From: Sphingobium cyanobacteriorum
Lineage (GTDB): Bacteria > Pseudomonadota > Alphaproteobacteria > Sphingomonadales > Sphingomonadaceae
Direction of reading: 5' to 3'
NCBI RefSeq assembly: GCF_030580935.1
Contig: NZ_JAUQOM010000012.1
Location: 1-64,000, forward strand
DNA length: 64,000 bases
Shown: one piece after another, positions 25,720 through 34,448 of the stretch
How positions within the stretch are numbered: the first letter of the stretch is position 1
Layout: each line of letters opens with the position of its first letter
The notes under the pieces: generated by a model
What the model was told of the DNA's origin: nothing
What the model saw: the letters and a program-made list of their open reading frames with translations, nothing else
Databases searched by the model: none
Position numbers and translations under genes: made by a program

Positions 25720-26856
25720 TCAGCGGAGGCCCGCCGCGCGGCCGAGCGCGCGCTCGGCATCGGCGACGAGGTCGCGCATCACCTCGGCGGCGGGGCGCAC
25801 GGCGTGGATCAGCCCCATGCCCTGCCCGGCGAAGCCCGGGATGATGTCCTTGCGCTTCGCACGGATGCCCGACGCCATCACCGGACCGGCGATCATCGAC
25901 TGGTATGGCATCGGCAGCGGCTCCTTGCCCGCCGCCACCCAGGCGTCGGCCCACTTGCTGCGGATCATGCGGGCAGGCTTGCCCGTGATCGAGCGGCTTA
26001 CCACGGTATCGGCATCGCCGCTGTCGACGATCGCTTCCTTCTGGAAGTCCTCGATCCCTGCCTCCTCCGTCGCAAGGAACGCGGTGCCGACCCAGGCGCC
26101 CTCGGCGCCCAGCATGAAGGCCGCGGCCACACCGCGCCCGTCGGAGATGCCGCCAGCGCCGAGCACCGGCACCCGGTCCCCCACGGCATCGACGACCTGC
26201 GGGATGAGCGAGATGGTGCCGATCGGCGAATTATGCCCGCCGCCGTCGTGCCCCTGCGCCACGATCACGTCGATGCCCGACTCCACCACCTGCAGCGCGT
26301 GCTTCACCTTGCCGACGACCGCCATGACGACCGTGCCGTTGGCGTGGAGTCGATCCATCCACGGCCCCGGATTGCCGAGCCCCGCCGCGTAGACGGGCAC
26401 CTTCTCCTCGACGACGACCTCCATCTGGGCCTCGAAGAACTCCTTGGAGAACAGCGCCGCGCCGCCGTTTGCCGCACCCTCCGTGACGGCGCGGCCGGAA
26501 TCACGCGCGACGATCTCCAGCCCCTCGCGCTCCATGAAGTCGCGCGTGAACGCCTGATAGTCGGCGAGCACCGCGCGCGGGTCCGCCGGCGCGGCCCCGG
26601 TTTGCGGCGCCGAGCCGCGCCGCACCGAGGCGGGCAGGAGCGTGTCGACGCCGAACGGCTTGTCGGTCAGCGCGCGCGTTTCGCGGATCCACGCGCGGAG
26701 CTGCTCGGGTGAGCACGCTGCCGCGCCGAGCACGCCCAGCCCGCCCGCGTTGGACACCGCCGCCGCCAGTCGCGGGACGCTTGCCCCGCCCATGCCGGCC
26801 AGGACGATCGGATAGTCGATGCCGAGCATCCCGCAGATTCGGCTGTTCAGGGCCAT
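25720..26856 (-). CDS. Nitronate monooxygenase family FMN enzyme
   Basis: A 378-residue TIM-barrel flavoprotein. Motifs: IDYPIVLAGMGGASVPRLAA at the N-terminus, the flavin phosphate region VLGAGGISDGRGVAAAFMLG and the catalytic-His loop VAQGHDGGGHNSPIGT. Members oxidise nitronates or reduce enones/quinones; in acyl-CoA clusters of actinobacteria and sphingomonads their role is unproven. First gene of the long leftward operon, 29 bp before the thiolase-like gene. ATG 26856 behind a purine-rich stretch is preferred over 26874. Confidence 0.88.
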   Translation of the reverse strand: MALNSRICGMLGIDYPIVLAGMGGASVPRLAAAVSNAGGLGVLGAAACSPEQLRAWIRETRALTDKPFGVDTLLPASVRRGSAPQTGAAPADPRAVLADYQAFTRDFMEREGLEIVARDSGRAVTEGAANGGAALFSKEFFEAQMEVVVEEKVPVYAAGLGNPGPWMDRLHANGTVVMAVVGKVKHALQVVESGIDVIVAQGHDGGGHNSPIGTISLIPQVVDAVGDRVPVLGAGGISDGRGVAAAFMLGAEGAWVGTAFLATEEAGIEDFQKEAIVDSGDADTVVSRSITGKPARMIRSKWADAWVAAGKEPLPMPYQSMIAGPVMASGIRAKRKDIIPGFAGQGMGLIHAVRPAAEVMRDLVADAERALGRAAGLR

Positions 26857-26902
26857 TGTCCGTCTCTCCCACATCGTTCTCGTTGCTGATCTACTCCGGC
26901 GG

Positions 26903-27667
26903 CTACGCCTCGAACGCCTGGGTCCAGCGCACCTTCTGATCCATCAGGTCGGGGCTGCGCCGCCCGAGATACTCCGCCGATCCCTCGACGAGCCGTTCCA
27001 TCTCGCGCCGCGCCGTGACCGCGTCGCGCAGCCGCACCGCATGGACGACGCGCGCGAGGCGACGAACCTGGTTCTCGCGCTCGTGCTCGGAATAGCCGAG
27101 CTGGCGCGAAAGGTCGCGGGTCAGCAGATGCAGCGCGGACGTGAGCAACCCGAACAGCGGATTGCCGCTCGCCCATGCCAGAAGGTCGTGGAAGCGCCGG
27201 TTGGTTTCCTCGAACAGCATCGATTCCACCTGCTGCTCGAGATCGGCGAAGCAGCTTGCCAGCGCCATCAGATCCGCCGCCGTTGCGCGCCGGGCAGCGT
27301 GAGAGGCCGCCCGCGGGGCCAGCGCCTCGCGCAGCTCGATCAGCGCGCGCAGGTCGGTGCCGACGAAGTGCAGTACGAGCGCAAGCGAACTCGTGAAATC
27401 GCCAATCTGCGGCCGCGCGACCACCGGCCCGCCGCCTCGACCGGGCTGCAGGTGGAGCACGCCCTGCAGTTCCAGAAAACGCAGCGCCTCACGCAATGTG
27501 GCGCGGGCGACTTCGTACCGCGCGAGCATGTCGTGCTCCGGAGGCAGCCGGTCGCCGACCTGGCGTGCGTCGGCCTCGATGTCGTGCACGATCGCCTGCG
27601 CCACGCGAAGCGCGCGCTTGCCCCTTGCGAACGAGAGCGCCTCGCCCTGCTCATCCACGTCCGGCAT
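26903..27667 (-). CDS. GntR-family (FadR-type) transcriptional regulator
   Basis: A 254-residue regulator with a winged helix (GDRLPPEHDMLARYEVARATLREALRFLE, shown partially) and an FCD-type helical ligand domain rich in His/Asp (FHDLLAWASGN, RLARVVHAVRLRDAVTARRE). ATG 27667 has AAGGA 8 bp upstream. It heads the leftward operon and faces the enoyl-CoA hydratase operon across a 126-bp divergent promoter region, so it probably controls both arms in response to an acyl-CoA or acid intermediate. Confidence 0.87.
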   Translation of the reverse strand: MPDVDEQGEALSFARGKRALRVAQAIVHDIEADARQVGDRLPPEHDMLARYEVARATLREALRFLELQGVLHLQPGRGGGPVVARPQIGDFTSSLALVLHFVGTDLRALIELREALAPRAASHAARRATAADLMALASCFADLEQQVESMLFEETNRRFHDLLAWASGNPLFGLLTSALHLLTRDLSRQLGYSEHERENQVRRLARVVHAVRLRDAVTARREMERLVEGSAEYLGRRSPDLMDQKVRWTQAFEA

Positions 27668-27744
27668 CAATGAATCCTTATCATGGTTTTATGTTGCTCC
27701 ACTGCTTTATCTTTGTCCAGCGGCAAATTGCTGCCGTCGCCGGC

Positions 27745-27770
27745 TTGCAAGGCTATTAAAAGGGTATAAT
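27745..27770 (+). promoter_or_regulatory. Candidate promoter of the enoyl-CoA hydratase operon
   Basis: A consensus -10 TATAAT at 27765-27770 lies 23 bp before the gene start. The best -35 match, TTGCAA at 27745-27750, is only 14 bp away, shorter than normal, so activator dependence or a different -35 is possible. Confidence 0.45.
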
Positions 27771-27793
27771 GTTAAAGCGCGGGAGGGGAATTG

Positions 27794-28603
27794 ATGACCG
27801 ACAACGCAGCCTGGATGGAAACCGATGGATATATCGCCATCATCCATCTCAACCGACCCGCGGCGCGCAACGCGCTTGATCCGCAGATGCTGGTGGAACT
27901 GGCCGACTGCTGGAGCAGGGTGCGCGACGCCGCCGAGATCCGCGTCGCGGTCGTGACCGGCACCGGCGACGCCTTCTGCTCGGGTGCCGACCTCGGCCGC
28001 CTTATCCCGCTCGTCAGCGGCGGGCGACCGCCGGAGGACGAGTGGGATCGCCGCGTGCTCGCTGACCGCGATATTCTCGGCACCGCGCTGCTGCGCACAT
28101 TTGACGTCGTCAAGCCGGTGATCGCCGCCATCAACGGGCATGCGATCGCAGGCGGCATGGAACTGGTCCAGGGTACAGATCTCAGGATCGCATCGAGCGC
28201 CGCGCGCTTCGGCGTGCAGGAGGTCAAATGGGCGATCTTCCCGGGCGGGGGATCGACGGTGCGACTGCCGCGCCAGCTTCCCTTTGCGCGCGCGATGGAA
28301 TTGCTGCTCACCGGCGATCTGATCGATGCCGGAACCGCGCTCGACTATGGCTTCCTCAACCGCGTCGTTGCGCCGGAGGAGGTGCTGCCTGCGGCGCTCG
28401 ACTTCGCGCGACGGATCGCCGCCAACGGCCCGATCGCGGTGCAGGCGATCCGCGCGTCGGCGCGCGCCTGTATCGGGCGGCCGGAGAGCGAAGGCATGAA
28501 CCTCGAGTCGGGCTTCGCCGCGCCGGTGTTCCGAACTGAAGACGCGCGCGAAGGTCCGCGCGCCTTCATGGAAAAGCGTACACCCGTTTTCAAGGGACGT
28601 TGA
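27794..28603 (+). CDS. Enoyl-CoA hydratase/isomerase (crotonase family)
   Basis: A 269-residue crotonase. Oxyanion-hole segments are TGDAFCSGADLGRLIPLV and INGHAIAGGMELVQGTDLRI. It hydrates or isomerises the enoyl-CoA made by the acyl-CoA dehydrogenases coded on the other strand. The first of the two usual catalytic Glu positions near VKWAIFPGGGSTVRLPRQ is not conserved as in classical hydratases, so isomerase or ring-cleaving chemistry is also possible. Strong Shine-Dalgarno GGGAGGGG. Confidence 0.87.
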   Translation: MTDNAAWMETDGYIAIIHLNRPAARNALDPQMLVELADCWSRVRDAAEIRVAVVTGTGDAFCSGADLGRLIPLVSGGRPPEDEWDRRVLADRDILGTALLRTFDVVKPVIAAINGHAIAGGMELVQGTDLRIASSAARFGVQEVKWAIFPGGGSTVRLPRQLPFARAMELLLTGDLIDAGTALDYGFLNRVVAPEEVLPAALDFARRIAANGPIAVQAIRASARACIGRPESEGMNLESGFAAPVFRTEDAREGPRAFMEKRTPVFKGR

Positions 28604-28604
28604 G

Positions 28605-29054
28605 ATGGTTGACGAGGCATCCTCGGGTATCGCGAACGGGCTGGCGGGCGCCGCATTGCAAGGCGCGCTCTCGATCGCGCCGTTCCACGCCTGGCTCGGG
28701 CTTCGCGTCGAGGACGTGACAGACGGTGTCCTTCACCTCAGCATGCCGTGGCGCGACGAGATCGTATCGAATCCGCGGATCCCGTCCGTGCATGGCGGCG
28801 TGCTCGCCAGCCTGATCGATCTCGCCGGCATGTATGTCCTGCTGACGAGGACGCGTGCGGTCAGCGCCACCGCGTCGCTCCACGTCGATTATCACCGTCC
28901 GGCAAGCGGCGGCCCGCTTCACATCCACGCGCGCGTCGTGAAGATAGGACGGACGCTGTCGGTCGCGGACAGCGAGGTGCGCTCGCCCGACGACGTGCTG
29001 CTCGCCAGCGGTCGCGGTTCGTATCTCATGCGGGACGGCGGCATCGCGACATGA
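28605..29054 (+). CDS. PaaI-type hotdog thioesterase (third in the element)
   Basis: A 149-residue hotdog protein with the signature PSVHGGVLASLIDLAGMYVL (HGG and D) and the strand SATASLHVDYHRPASGGPLH. It likely clears dead-end acyl-CoAs of the pathway. It starts one base after the enoyl-CoA hydratase stop and overlaps or abuts the Nudix gene. Confidence 0.88.
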   Translation: MVDEASSGIANGLAGAALQGALSIAPFHAWLGLRVEDVTDGVLHLSMPWRDEIVSNPRIPSVHGGVLASLIDLAGMYVLLTRTRAVSATASLHVDYHRPASGGPLHIHARVVKIGRTLSVADSEVRSPDDVLLASGRGSYLMRDGGIAT

Positions 29055-29077
29055 CCGTGCAGAGAATAGGAGAGATC

Positions 29078-29884
29078 ATGAGCATCGAGACCGCGTCGGC
29101 GGACGCCAGGCGCACTCCGGCCGAGCCGCGACCGGCCGGCACCATCCTGCTGCTGCGGGATGTGCCCGAATATCAGGTGCTCATGGTGCGACGACACCAC
29201 CAGATCGATTTCGCCTCGGGAGCGCTGGTGTTCCCGGGAGGCAAGATGCACCCCGGTGACGACGATCCGCGCTGGCGCGATCACGTAACCGGGTGGGACG
29301 AAATCGACGCGACCCAGCGCGCGCTGCGCATCGGCGCCATCCGCGAGGCGTTCGAGGAAGCGGGGATCCTGCTGGCCAACTATCCCGACGGCCGCGGCTT
29401 CTCCAGTGTATGCGACGCCGAGGCCCGCCGGAAGGTCGATACCGGGGAACTCGCCTTCCTCGATGTCGTCGCCGGATTGGGGGTGAAGCTCTCGCTGACC
29501 GCCCTGACCGTTTTCGCCCGCTGGATCACTCCAGAAATGATGCCGAAGCGGTTCGACACCTGGTTCTACGCTGCCCCCGCTCCGGCCGACCAGGTCGCGA
29601 TCTGCGACGGACATGAAACGGTCGATGCCGAGTGGATCGCGCCAGAGTCGGTCCTGGACCTCGCCCGAAGCGGCGCCCGAACCGTGATCTTCCCCACCTT
29701 GATGAACGTGAAGCTGCTGGCCGAGGCCGAGAGCGCAGCGGATTGCCTCGCCCGAGCGGAGGCACGTCCGCTGGTCACCGTGCTCCCGCAGATCGAGACA
29801 CGGGACGGAGAGCGCGTTCTGACCATTCCGCTCGATGCTGGCTATGGTGAAGTCACACAGAGTTTGACTGAGCTCAGGGCCTGA
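29078..29884 (+). CDS. Nudix hydrolase of the NUDT19/CoA-diphosphatase type
   Basis: A 268-residue Nudix protein. The Nudix box is split by an insertion: VFPGGKMHPGDDD is followed some 35 residues later by IREAFEEAGILLANY (RExxEExG). Such an insert is typical of NUDT19-like enzymes that hydrolyse CoA and acyl-CoA. ATG 29078 has AGGAG 5 bp upstream; an alternative ATG at 29051 overlaps the thioesterase stop by 4 bp. With two thioesterases in reach it may tune free CoA during growth on the substrate. Confidence 0.85.
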   Translation: MSIETASADARRTPAEPRPAGTILLLRDVPEYQVLMVRRHHQIDFASGALVFPGGKMHPGDDDPRWRDHVTGWDEIDATQRALRIGAIREAFEEAGILLANYPDGRGFSSVCDAEARRKVDTGELAFLDVVAGLGVKLSLTALTVFARWITPEMMPKRFDTWFYAAPAPADQVAICDGHETVDAEWIAPESVLDLARSGARTVIFPTLMNVKLLAEAESAADCLARAEARPLVTVLPQIETRDGERVLTIPLDAGYGEVTQSLTELRA

Positions 29885-29919
29885 CATCCCAGGTTCCGAC
29901 TATTGCAGAACCTCCCCAT

Positions 29920-29950
29920 GCCGCTCTGGCAAAACAGAGCGGCCTTTTCT
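29920..29950 (+). terminator. Rho-independent terminator after the Nudix gene
   Basis: GCCGCTCTG (29920-29928) pairs with CAGAGCGGC (29935-29943) across a 6-base GCAAAA loop and is followed by CTTTTCTT. It ends the hydratase-thioesterase-Nudix transcript. Confidence 0.8.
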
Positions 29951-30188
29951 TGGGACTTTGGCCTGACACCTGGAAGTTGCCGAAGGCCGACGTTTCGCGT
30001 CGGCTGGCGCCCGGCCAGATCGAGATCAGGATCTGCACATACCGACCGTCACATCTTGGGTGGCGGCGAGACACAATTCGAACGTGGTTTGGCCAGCGTC
30101 GGATTAGCTTCCCGACGCGACTCATTCGGGCGTCATATGTGCGACGCCCGGAATGTCTGTAGCGTTACTCTCGAGCTCCGACTATGCT

Positions 30189-30202
30189 ACGGTTCGGTTT
30201 AC
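30189..30202 (-). promoter_or_regulatory. Putative operator upstream of emrA
   Basis: On the minus strand GTAAACCGAACCGT differs by one base from GTAAACCGTACCGT at 16619-16632. It ends 19 bp before the emrA start, where a repressor would block initiation. Either the TetR at 14836 or the MarR at 34449 could bind; the shared sequence favours the TetR. Confidence 0.5.
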
Positions 30203-30220
30203 ATTTGACGGGACGGCAGG

Positions 30221-31459
30221 GTGGCTGACGATCGGGCTGAGAACCACGAAAACAAAGTGAGACATGACGACCCGGACGCGAATTTTCACCCAGAATCCAG
30301 GTCGGAGGACGGTTCCGAGGAGATGAATGGCGAAAAGAAGCCGTCGCTTCTCGAGCGCTACCCCATCATTCGCTACGTCCTCATCGCCGCGCTTGTCGCC
30401 GGCATCATCGCGGCTATCGTTTGGTACATGAATTACCGCGCGAGCGGCCAGTTCCTGCAGTCGACCAACAACGCCTATGTGCGCGCGGACTTCGTGACCG
30501 TCTCGCCGAAGGTGGGCGGCTATGTCGAGCGTGTTCTCGTCGCCGACAACCAGCCTGTCCGTCGCGGTCAGCTGCTCGCCGTGCTCGATCCTCGCGACTA
30601 CCGCGCCAATGTCGAAGAGGCGCAAGCCCAGATCGCCGCAGCCGGCGCCAACATCACCACTGCGCGCCGGACACTTGATGAGCAACAGGCCACGGTCGCC
30701 CAGGCGGCCGCCCAGGTCGCGAGCGCCGAGGCTGCCGCCGCAGCGGCAGAGAACGAGGTAAGACGCTACGAACCGCTCACCCGGACAGGGGCGGAATCGC
30801 GTGAGCGGCTGGCAAGCCTGGTGCTTCAGCGTGACCGGGCTGCCGCGGAGCTGCGCGCGCAGCGAGCGGCCTACCTCGCCGCCCGTCGCAGTGTTGCAAC
30901 CCAAGCGGCTCGCATCGGTCAGGCGGAGGCGCAGCGTGGCACCGCGCAGGCGCAGCTTGCGCGCGCCTCGACGGACCTCGGGGCCGTCGAGATCCGCAGC
31001 AGCATCGACGGCGTTGTCGCCGACAAGGCCGTCCGGGCTGGGCAATATGTCCAGCCGGCGACCCGGCTGATGTCGGTGGTGCCAGTCGATCAACTCTACA
31101 TCGAGGCGAACTTCAAGGAAACTCAGGTCGCGCTGATGCGCGTCGGGCAGCCCGTGACCATCAAGGTGGATGCACTGGACGGTGCCGAACTGCGAGGCCG
31201 GGTCGCCAGTTTTTCTCCGGGGACGGGCGCGCAGTTTTCACTCATCCCGCCCGAGAACGCGACCGGGAACTTCACCAAGATTGTCCAGCGCGTGCCCGTG
31301 CGGATCAGCATCGAGGCGGGTCCGGAGGCGCGGCGGGTGCTGCGTCCCGGACTGTCGGTGGAGGTGACGGTCGACACGATCGGCGCCAAGGGAAGCCGGG
31401 AACGAATCAAGCAGGAAACCGAGCGGCTGAAGCGCGGCGAGACGCAGGGCGCGCGCTGA
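30221..31459 (+). CDS. EmrA-type membrane fusion protein of a tripartite multidrug pump
   Basis: A 412-residue HlyD/EmrA protein: a charged N-terminal cytoplasmic tail, one membrane helix (YVLIAALVAGIIAAIVWYM), a lipoyl half (STNNAYVRADFVTVSPKVGG), a long Ala/Gln/Arg coiled-coil hairpin, the second lipoyl half (SIDGVVADKAVRAGQYVQPA) and a beta-barrel (YIEANFKETQVALMRVGQP). GTG 30221 is taken; ATG 30323 is possible but its purine tract is too close. It overlaps emrB by one base (TGATG). Confidence 0.9.
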   Translation: MADDRAENHENKVRHDDPDANFHPESRSEDGSEEMNGEKKPSLLERYPIIRYVLIAALVAGIIAAIVWYMNYRASGQFLQSTNNAYVRADFVTVSPKVGGYVERVLVADNQPVRRGQLLAVLDPRDYRANVEEAQAQIAAAGANITTARRTLDEQQATVAQAAAQVASAEAAAAAAENEVRRYEPLTRTGAESRERLASLVLQRDRAAAELRAQRAAYLAARRSVATQAARIGQAEAQRGTAQAQLARASTDLGAVEIRSSIDGVVADKAVRAGQYVQPATRLMSVVPVDQLYIEANFKETQVALMRVGQPVTIKVDALDGAELRGRVASFSPGTGAQFSLIPPENATGNFTKIVQRVPVRISIEAGPEARRVLRPGLSVEVTVDTIGAKGSRERIKQETERLKRGETQGAR

Positions 31460-32985
31460 TGGCGGCGGAACGCGCCGGCCTGCGCGACTGGCTTGCCGTC
31501 GCTGCAGGCACGATCGGGTCGTTCATGGCGCTTCTCGACATCTCGATCGTCAATGCGGCCCTGCCCACAATCCAGGGCGAAATCGGCGCGAGCGGCACCG
31601 AGGGCACCTGGGTCGCGACCTCCTATCTCGTGGCGGAGATCGTCATGATCCCGCTAAGCCCCTTCCTGGTGCGCCTGTTCGGTCTGCGCAACTTCCTGCT
31701 GGGCGCGGCGATCAGCTTCACCGGCTTTTCCGTCGTGTGCGGCATCTCGACGACGCTGCCGATGATGATCGCTGGCCGTGTGGGCCAGGGCTTTACCGGT
31801 GGTGCGCTGATTCCGACTGCCATGACCATCATCGCGACGCGGCTGCCCCCGTCACAGCAGCCGATCGGCACCGCCGCGTTCGGCGGCACCGCGATCCTCG
31901 GCCCGGTGCTCGGGCCGATCATCGGTGGTTGGCTCACCGACAATTACAGCTGGCATTATGCCTTCTTCCTCAACGTGCCGGTCTGTGCCGGGCTCGTCCT
32001 GCTCCTGCTGTTCGGGCTCAAGCACGAGAAGCTGCGGCTCGACCAGCTGCGCCATGCCGACTGGTTCGGGATCGCGGGGCTCGCGATCGGCTTGGGAGCG
32101 CTCACCGTCATGCTGGAGGAGGGACAGCGCGAGATGTGGTTCGAGTCCGCGATGATCGTGAAGCTCGCGATCGCAACGGTGTTCGGCTTTGCGCTCATCA
32201 CGATCGGACAGGTCCGCTCCGCGCATCCGGTTCTCAAGCTGTCGCTGATCTTCAGCCGGTCGTTCGGCAGCGTCTTCGTCCTCAGCCTTGTCATCGGCGT
32301 CGTGCTCTACGGCGTGACCTTCCTGATCCCGCAATTCCTCTCGTCGATGGCGGATTACAGCGCCCTGCAATCGGGCAAGGTGGTCTTCGTCTCCGGCATC
32401 CCTGCCCTGATGCTGATGCCGTTCCTGCCGCTCGCGTTCAAATATCTCGATGTCCGGCTGGCTGTCTTCGTCGGGATGACGCTGATCGGCGTCAGTTGCG
32501 CCATGGATTGGCACCTCACCGCACAATCGGCGGGGGGCGATCTGAGGGATTCCCAGCTCGTCCGCGGCTTCGGGCAGATCTTCGCCATGATGTTCCTTAA
32601 CCAGGCCGCGATCAGCGCCGTGGCGCCCGAGGATGCCGGCGACGCGTCCGCGCTGTTCAACGCGGGACGGAACCTTGGCGGATCGATCGGCCTCGCCCTG
32701 ATGGCGACCCTCCAGGACCGGCAGACTTTCCTGCATTTCAATCGGCTAGGGGAGACGGTGTCGGCCAACGCGGCGACCACGCAGGAGTGGTTCGCGAAGG
32801 CCATGTCCATGCCGTCCGGCGAAGCGGGCGCCTATAGGCAGCTTGCCGGGCAGCTCCTCGAGCAAGCTACCGTCATGGCCTATAACGATCTGTTTTTCGC
32901 GCTCGGCGTCGCGATTGCGATCACTACCCCGCTGGCGCTGTTCCTCCGCCCGATCTCCTCCGACACGCAGATGGCGATGCACTGA
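31459..32985 (+). CDS. EmrB/QacA-family (DHA2, 14-TMS) MFS efflux transporter
   Basis: A 508-residue proton antiporter. DHA2 signatures are present: FMALLDISIVNAALPTIQGE in helix 1 (motif D1), GRVGQGFTGGALIPTAMTII (motif B region) and AILGPVLGPIIGGWLTDNYS (motif C). Partners are EmrA (upstream) and the NodT-type outer-membrane protein (downstream), both overlapping by one base, forming a continuous pump for drugs or toxic organic compounds. Confidence 0.92.
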   Translation: MAAERAGLRDWLAVAAGTIGSFMALLDISIVNAALPTIQGEIGASGTEGTWVATSYLVAEIVMIPLSPFLVRLFGLRNFLLGAAISFTGFSVVCGISTTLPMMIAGRVGQGFTGGALIPTAMTIIATRLPPSQQPIGTAAFGGTAILGPVLGPIIGGWLTDNYSWHYAFFLNVPVCAGLVLLLLFGLKHEKLRLDQLRHADWFGIAGLAIGLGALTVMLEEGQREMWFESAMIVKLAIATVFGFALITIGQVRSAHPVLKLSLIFSRSFGSVFVLSLVIGVVLYGVTFLIPQFLSSMADYSALQSGKVVFVSGIPALMLMPFLPLAFKYLDVRLAVFVGMTLIGVSCAMDWHLTAQSAGGDLRDSQLVRGFGQIFAMMFLNQAAISAVAPEDAGDASALFNAGRNLGGSIGLALMATLQDRQTFLHFNRLGETVSANAATTQEWFAKAMSMPSGEAGAYRQLAGQLLEQATVMAYNDLFFALGVAIAITTPLALFLRPISSDTQMAMH

Positions 32986-34412
32986 TGAAGCGACTTAGCT
33001 GGGCCATTCTGCCCGCCCTCCTGACCGGCTGCGTCGTCGGACCCAATTATGGAGGCCCGCCGGGCGTCGCGAGCGGCGAGCGTCCCGGAACGACATTTCG
33101 CCGCGCAGATCAGGTAGTCACGTCACCGCAAGCCCCTGTTGCGCGCTGGTGGGAAGGCATGGGCGATCTGCAGCTCACGACGCTGATCAACCGCGCGCTT
33201 GCCTCAAATCCCGACGTGGCGATCGCGGAGGCGCGCATCCGCAAGGCGCGCGCCAGCTTGCGCGAACAGCGCGCGAACCAGCTGCCCACCGTCTCGGCGT
33301 CGGGCACTGCGATCGTCGCCGATCTTCCCGCAGGCTCGCTCGCGCTGCCGACGCAGGGCGAGCAATCCGATCGTATCAGGGCCGAATTCTACAATGCCGG
33401 CCTTGATGCGTCGTGGGAGATCGATCTCTTCGGCGGACGGCGCCGCGCGGCCGAAGGTGCCGAGGCCCAGGCTCAGGCGGCCGAAGCCAATAGAGCTGAT
33501 GCGCAAGTTCGTCTCTCGGCGGAGGTGGCCCAGAACTATGTGACCTTGCGCGAACTCCAGCAGCGCCTGATCCTGGCGCGCCGCTCCGCGCAGCTTCAGC
33601 AGCGATCACTCGCCCTGCTGCAACAGCGCGAGCAGCGCGGCGCCTCATCGCGCGACGAGGTGGTGCGTCTGAAGACCGAGCTGACTCGCACGGAGGCGGG
33701 ACTGTTGCCGCTTGAGGGACAGATCGCGACCACGCTGGACCAGCTTGCCCTGCTCACCGGCGACGAGCCCGGTGCGCACGACGCGGCGCTCTCCGCGCCC
33801 GCTCCGATTCCGATGATCCCCGGGACTGTCGCGATCGGCGATCCCGCCGCCATGCTTCGGCGCCGCCCAGACATTCGCGCGGCCGAGCGGCAGCTGGCGG
33901 CATCGAACGCAAAGATTGGCGTCAACATTGCCCGGCAGTTCCCTTCGGTCAGTATCATGGGCATCATCGGCCTGGGTGGTCCCAATATTGCCGATGCGGT
34001 CGATCCTGACAGCGTAGCGGGTCTGCTGCTGCCGCGGATCAGCTGGAGCTTCCTTGACTTCGGCCGCAATCGTGCCCGGGTCGAACAGGCGCGGGCCGAC
34101 CGTGACGAGGCTGAAGCACAATATCGGAAGGCTGTTCTCGGCGCGCTGTCCGATGCGGAAACCAGCCTGACCCGCTTCGGCAATCAGCGACGTAACCTGT
34201 TTTCGAGCATCGCGAGCCGGGATGGTTCCAGGCAGTCGGCGACCTACGCCAAGCAGCGATACGAGCAGGGGGCGATCCCGCTGACCACATCCATCGAGGC
34301 CGAACGCGCGGCGCTGGCTGCTGATCAGTCGGTCCTGGAAGCGACGGGTGAACTTGATCGTGCATTCATCGCCTTGCAGAAGGCGATAGGACTGGGATGG
34401 AGCCAGCAGTGA
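32985..34412 (+). CDS. NodT/OprM-type outer-membrane efflux lipoprotein
   Basis: A 475-residue outer-membrane factor with a lipobox (MKRLSWAILPALLTGCVVGP). The two repeated domains show NodT-family signatures PVARWWEGMGDLQLTTLINR, AEFYNAGLDASWEIDLFGG (GFDASWELDLFG type) and LLLPRISWSFLDFGRNRARV. It completes the EmrAB pump as the exit duct. A GATCC-free, gap-free junction with emrB supports one transcript. Confidence 0.9.
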   Translation: MKRLSWAILPALLTGCVVGPNYGGPPGVASGERPGTTFRRADQVVTSPQAPVARWWEGMGDLQLTTLINRALASNPDVAIAEARIRKARASLREQRANQLPTVSASGTAIVADLPAGSLALPTQGEQSDRIRAEFYNAGLDASWEIDLFGGRRRAAEGAEAQAQAAEANRADAQVRLSAEVAQNYVTLRELQQRLILARRSAQLQQRSLALLQQREQRGASSRDEVVRLKTELTRTEAGLLPLEGQIATTLDQLALLTGDEPGAHDAALSAPAPIPMIPGTVAIGDPAAMLRRRPDIRAAERQLAASNAKIGVNIARQFPSVSIMGIIGLGGPNIADAVDPDSVAGLLLPRISWSFLDFGRNRARVEQARADRDEAEAQYRKAVLGALSDAETSLTRFGNQRRNLFSSIASRDGSRQSATYAKQRYEQGAIPLTTSIEAERAALAADQSVLEATGELDRAFIALQKAIGLGWSQQ

Positions 34413-34448
34413 CGGTCTTGCAGCCATGCCAGGGAGGGGCCTGACCGC

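Larger units (their letters stand above)
29885..30220. other. Intergenic region between the Nudix and emrA genes
   Basis: No gene recognised. It contains a terminator after the Nudix gene (29920-29950) and, near the far end, the putative operator at 30189-30202. The middle part (29955-30180) shows no clear signal. Confidence 0.5.

Noticed and set aside
22655..26392. Plus-strand open frames of 476 and 635 codons opposite the dehydrogenase, DUF35, thiolase and Nmo genes
   Set aside because: Antisense shadows of well-recognised minus-strand genes; composition is His/Arg-rich without domains.
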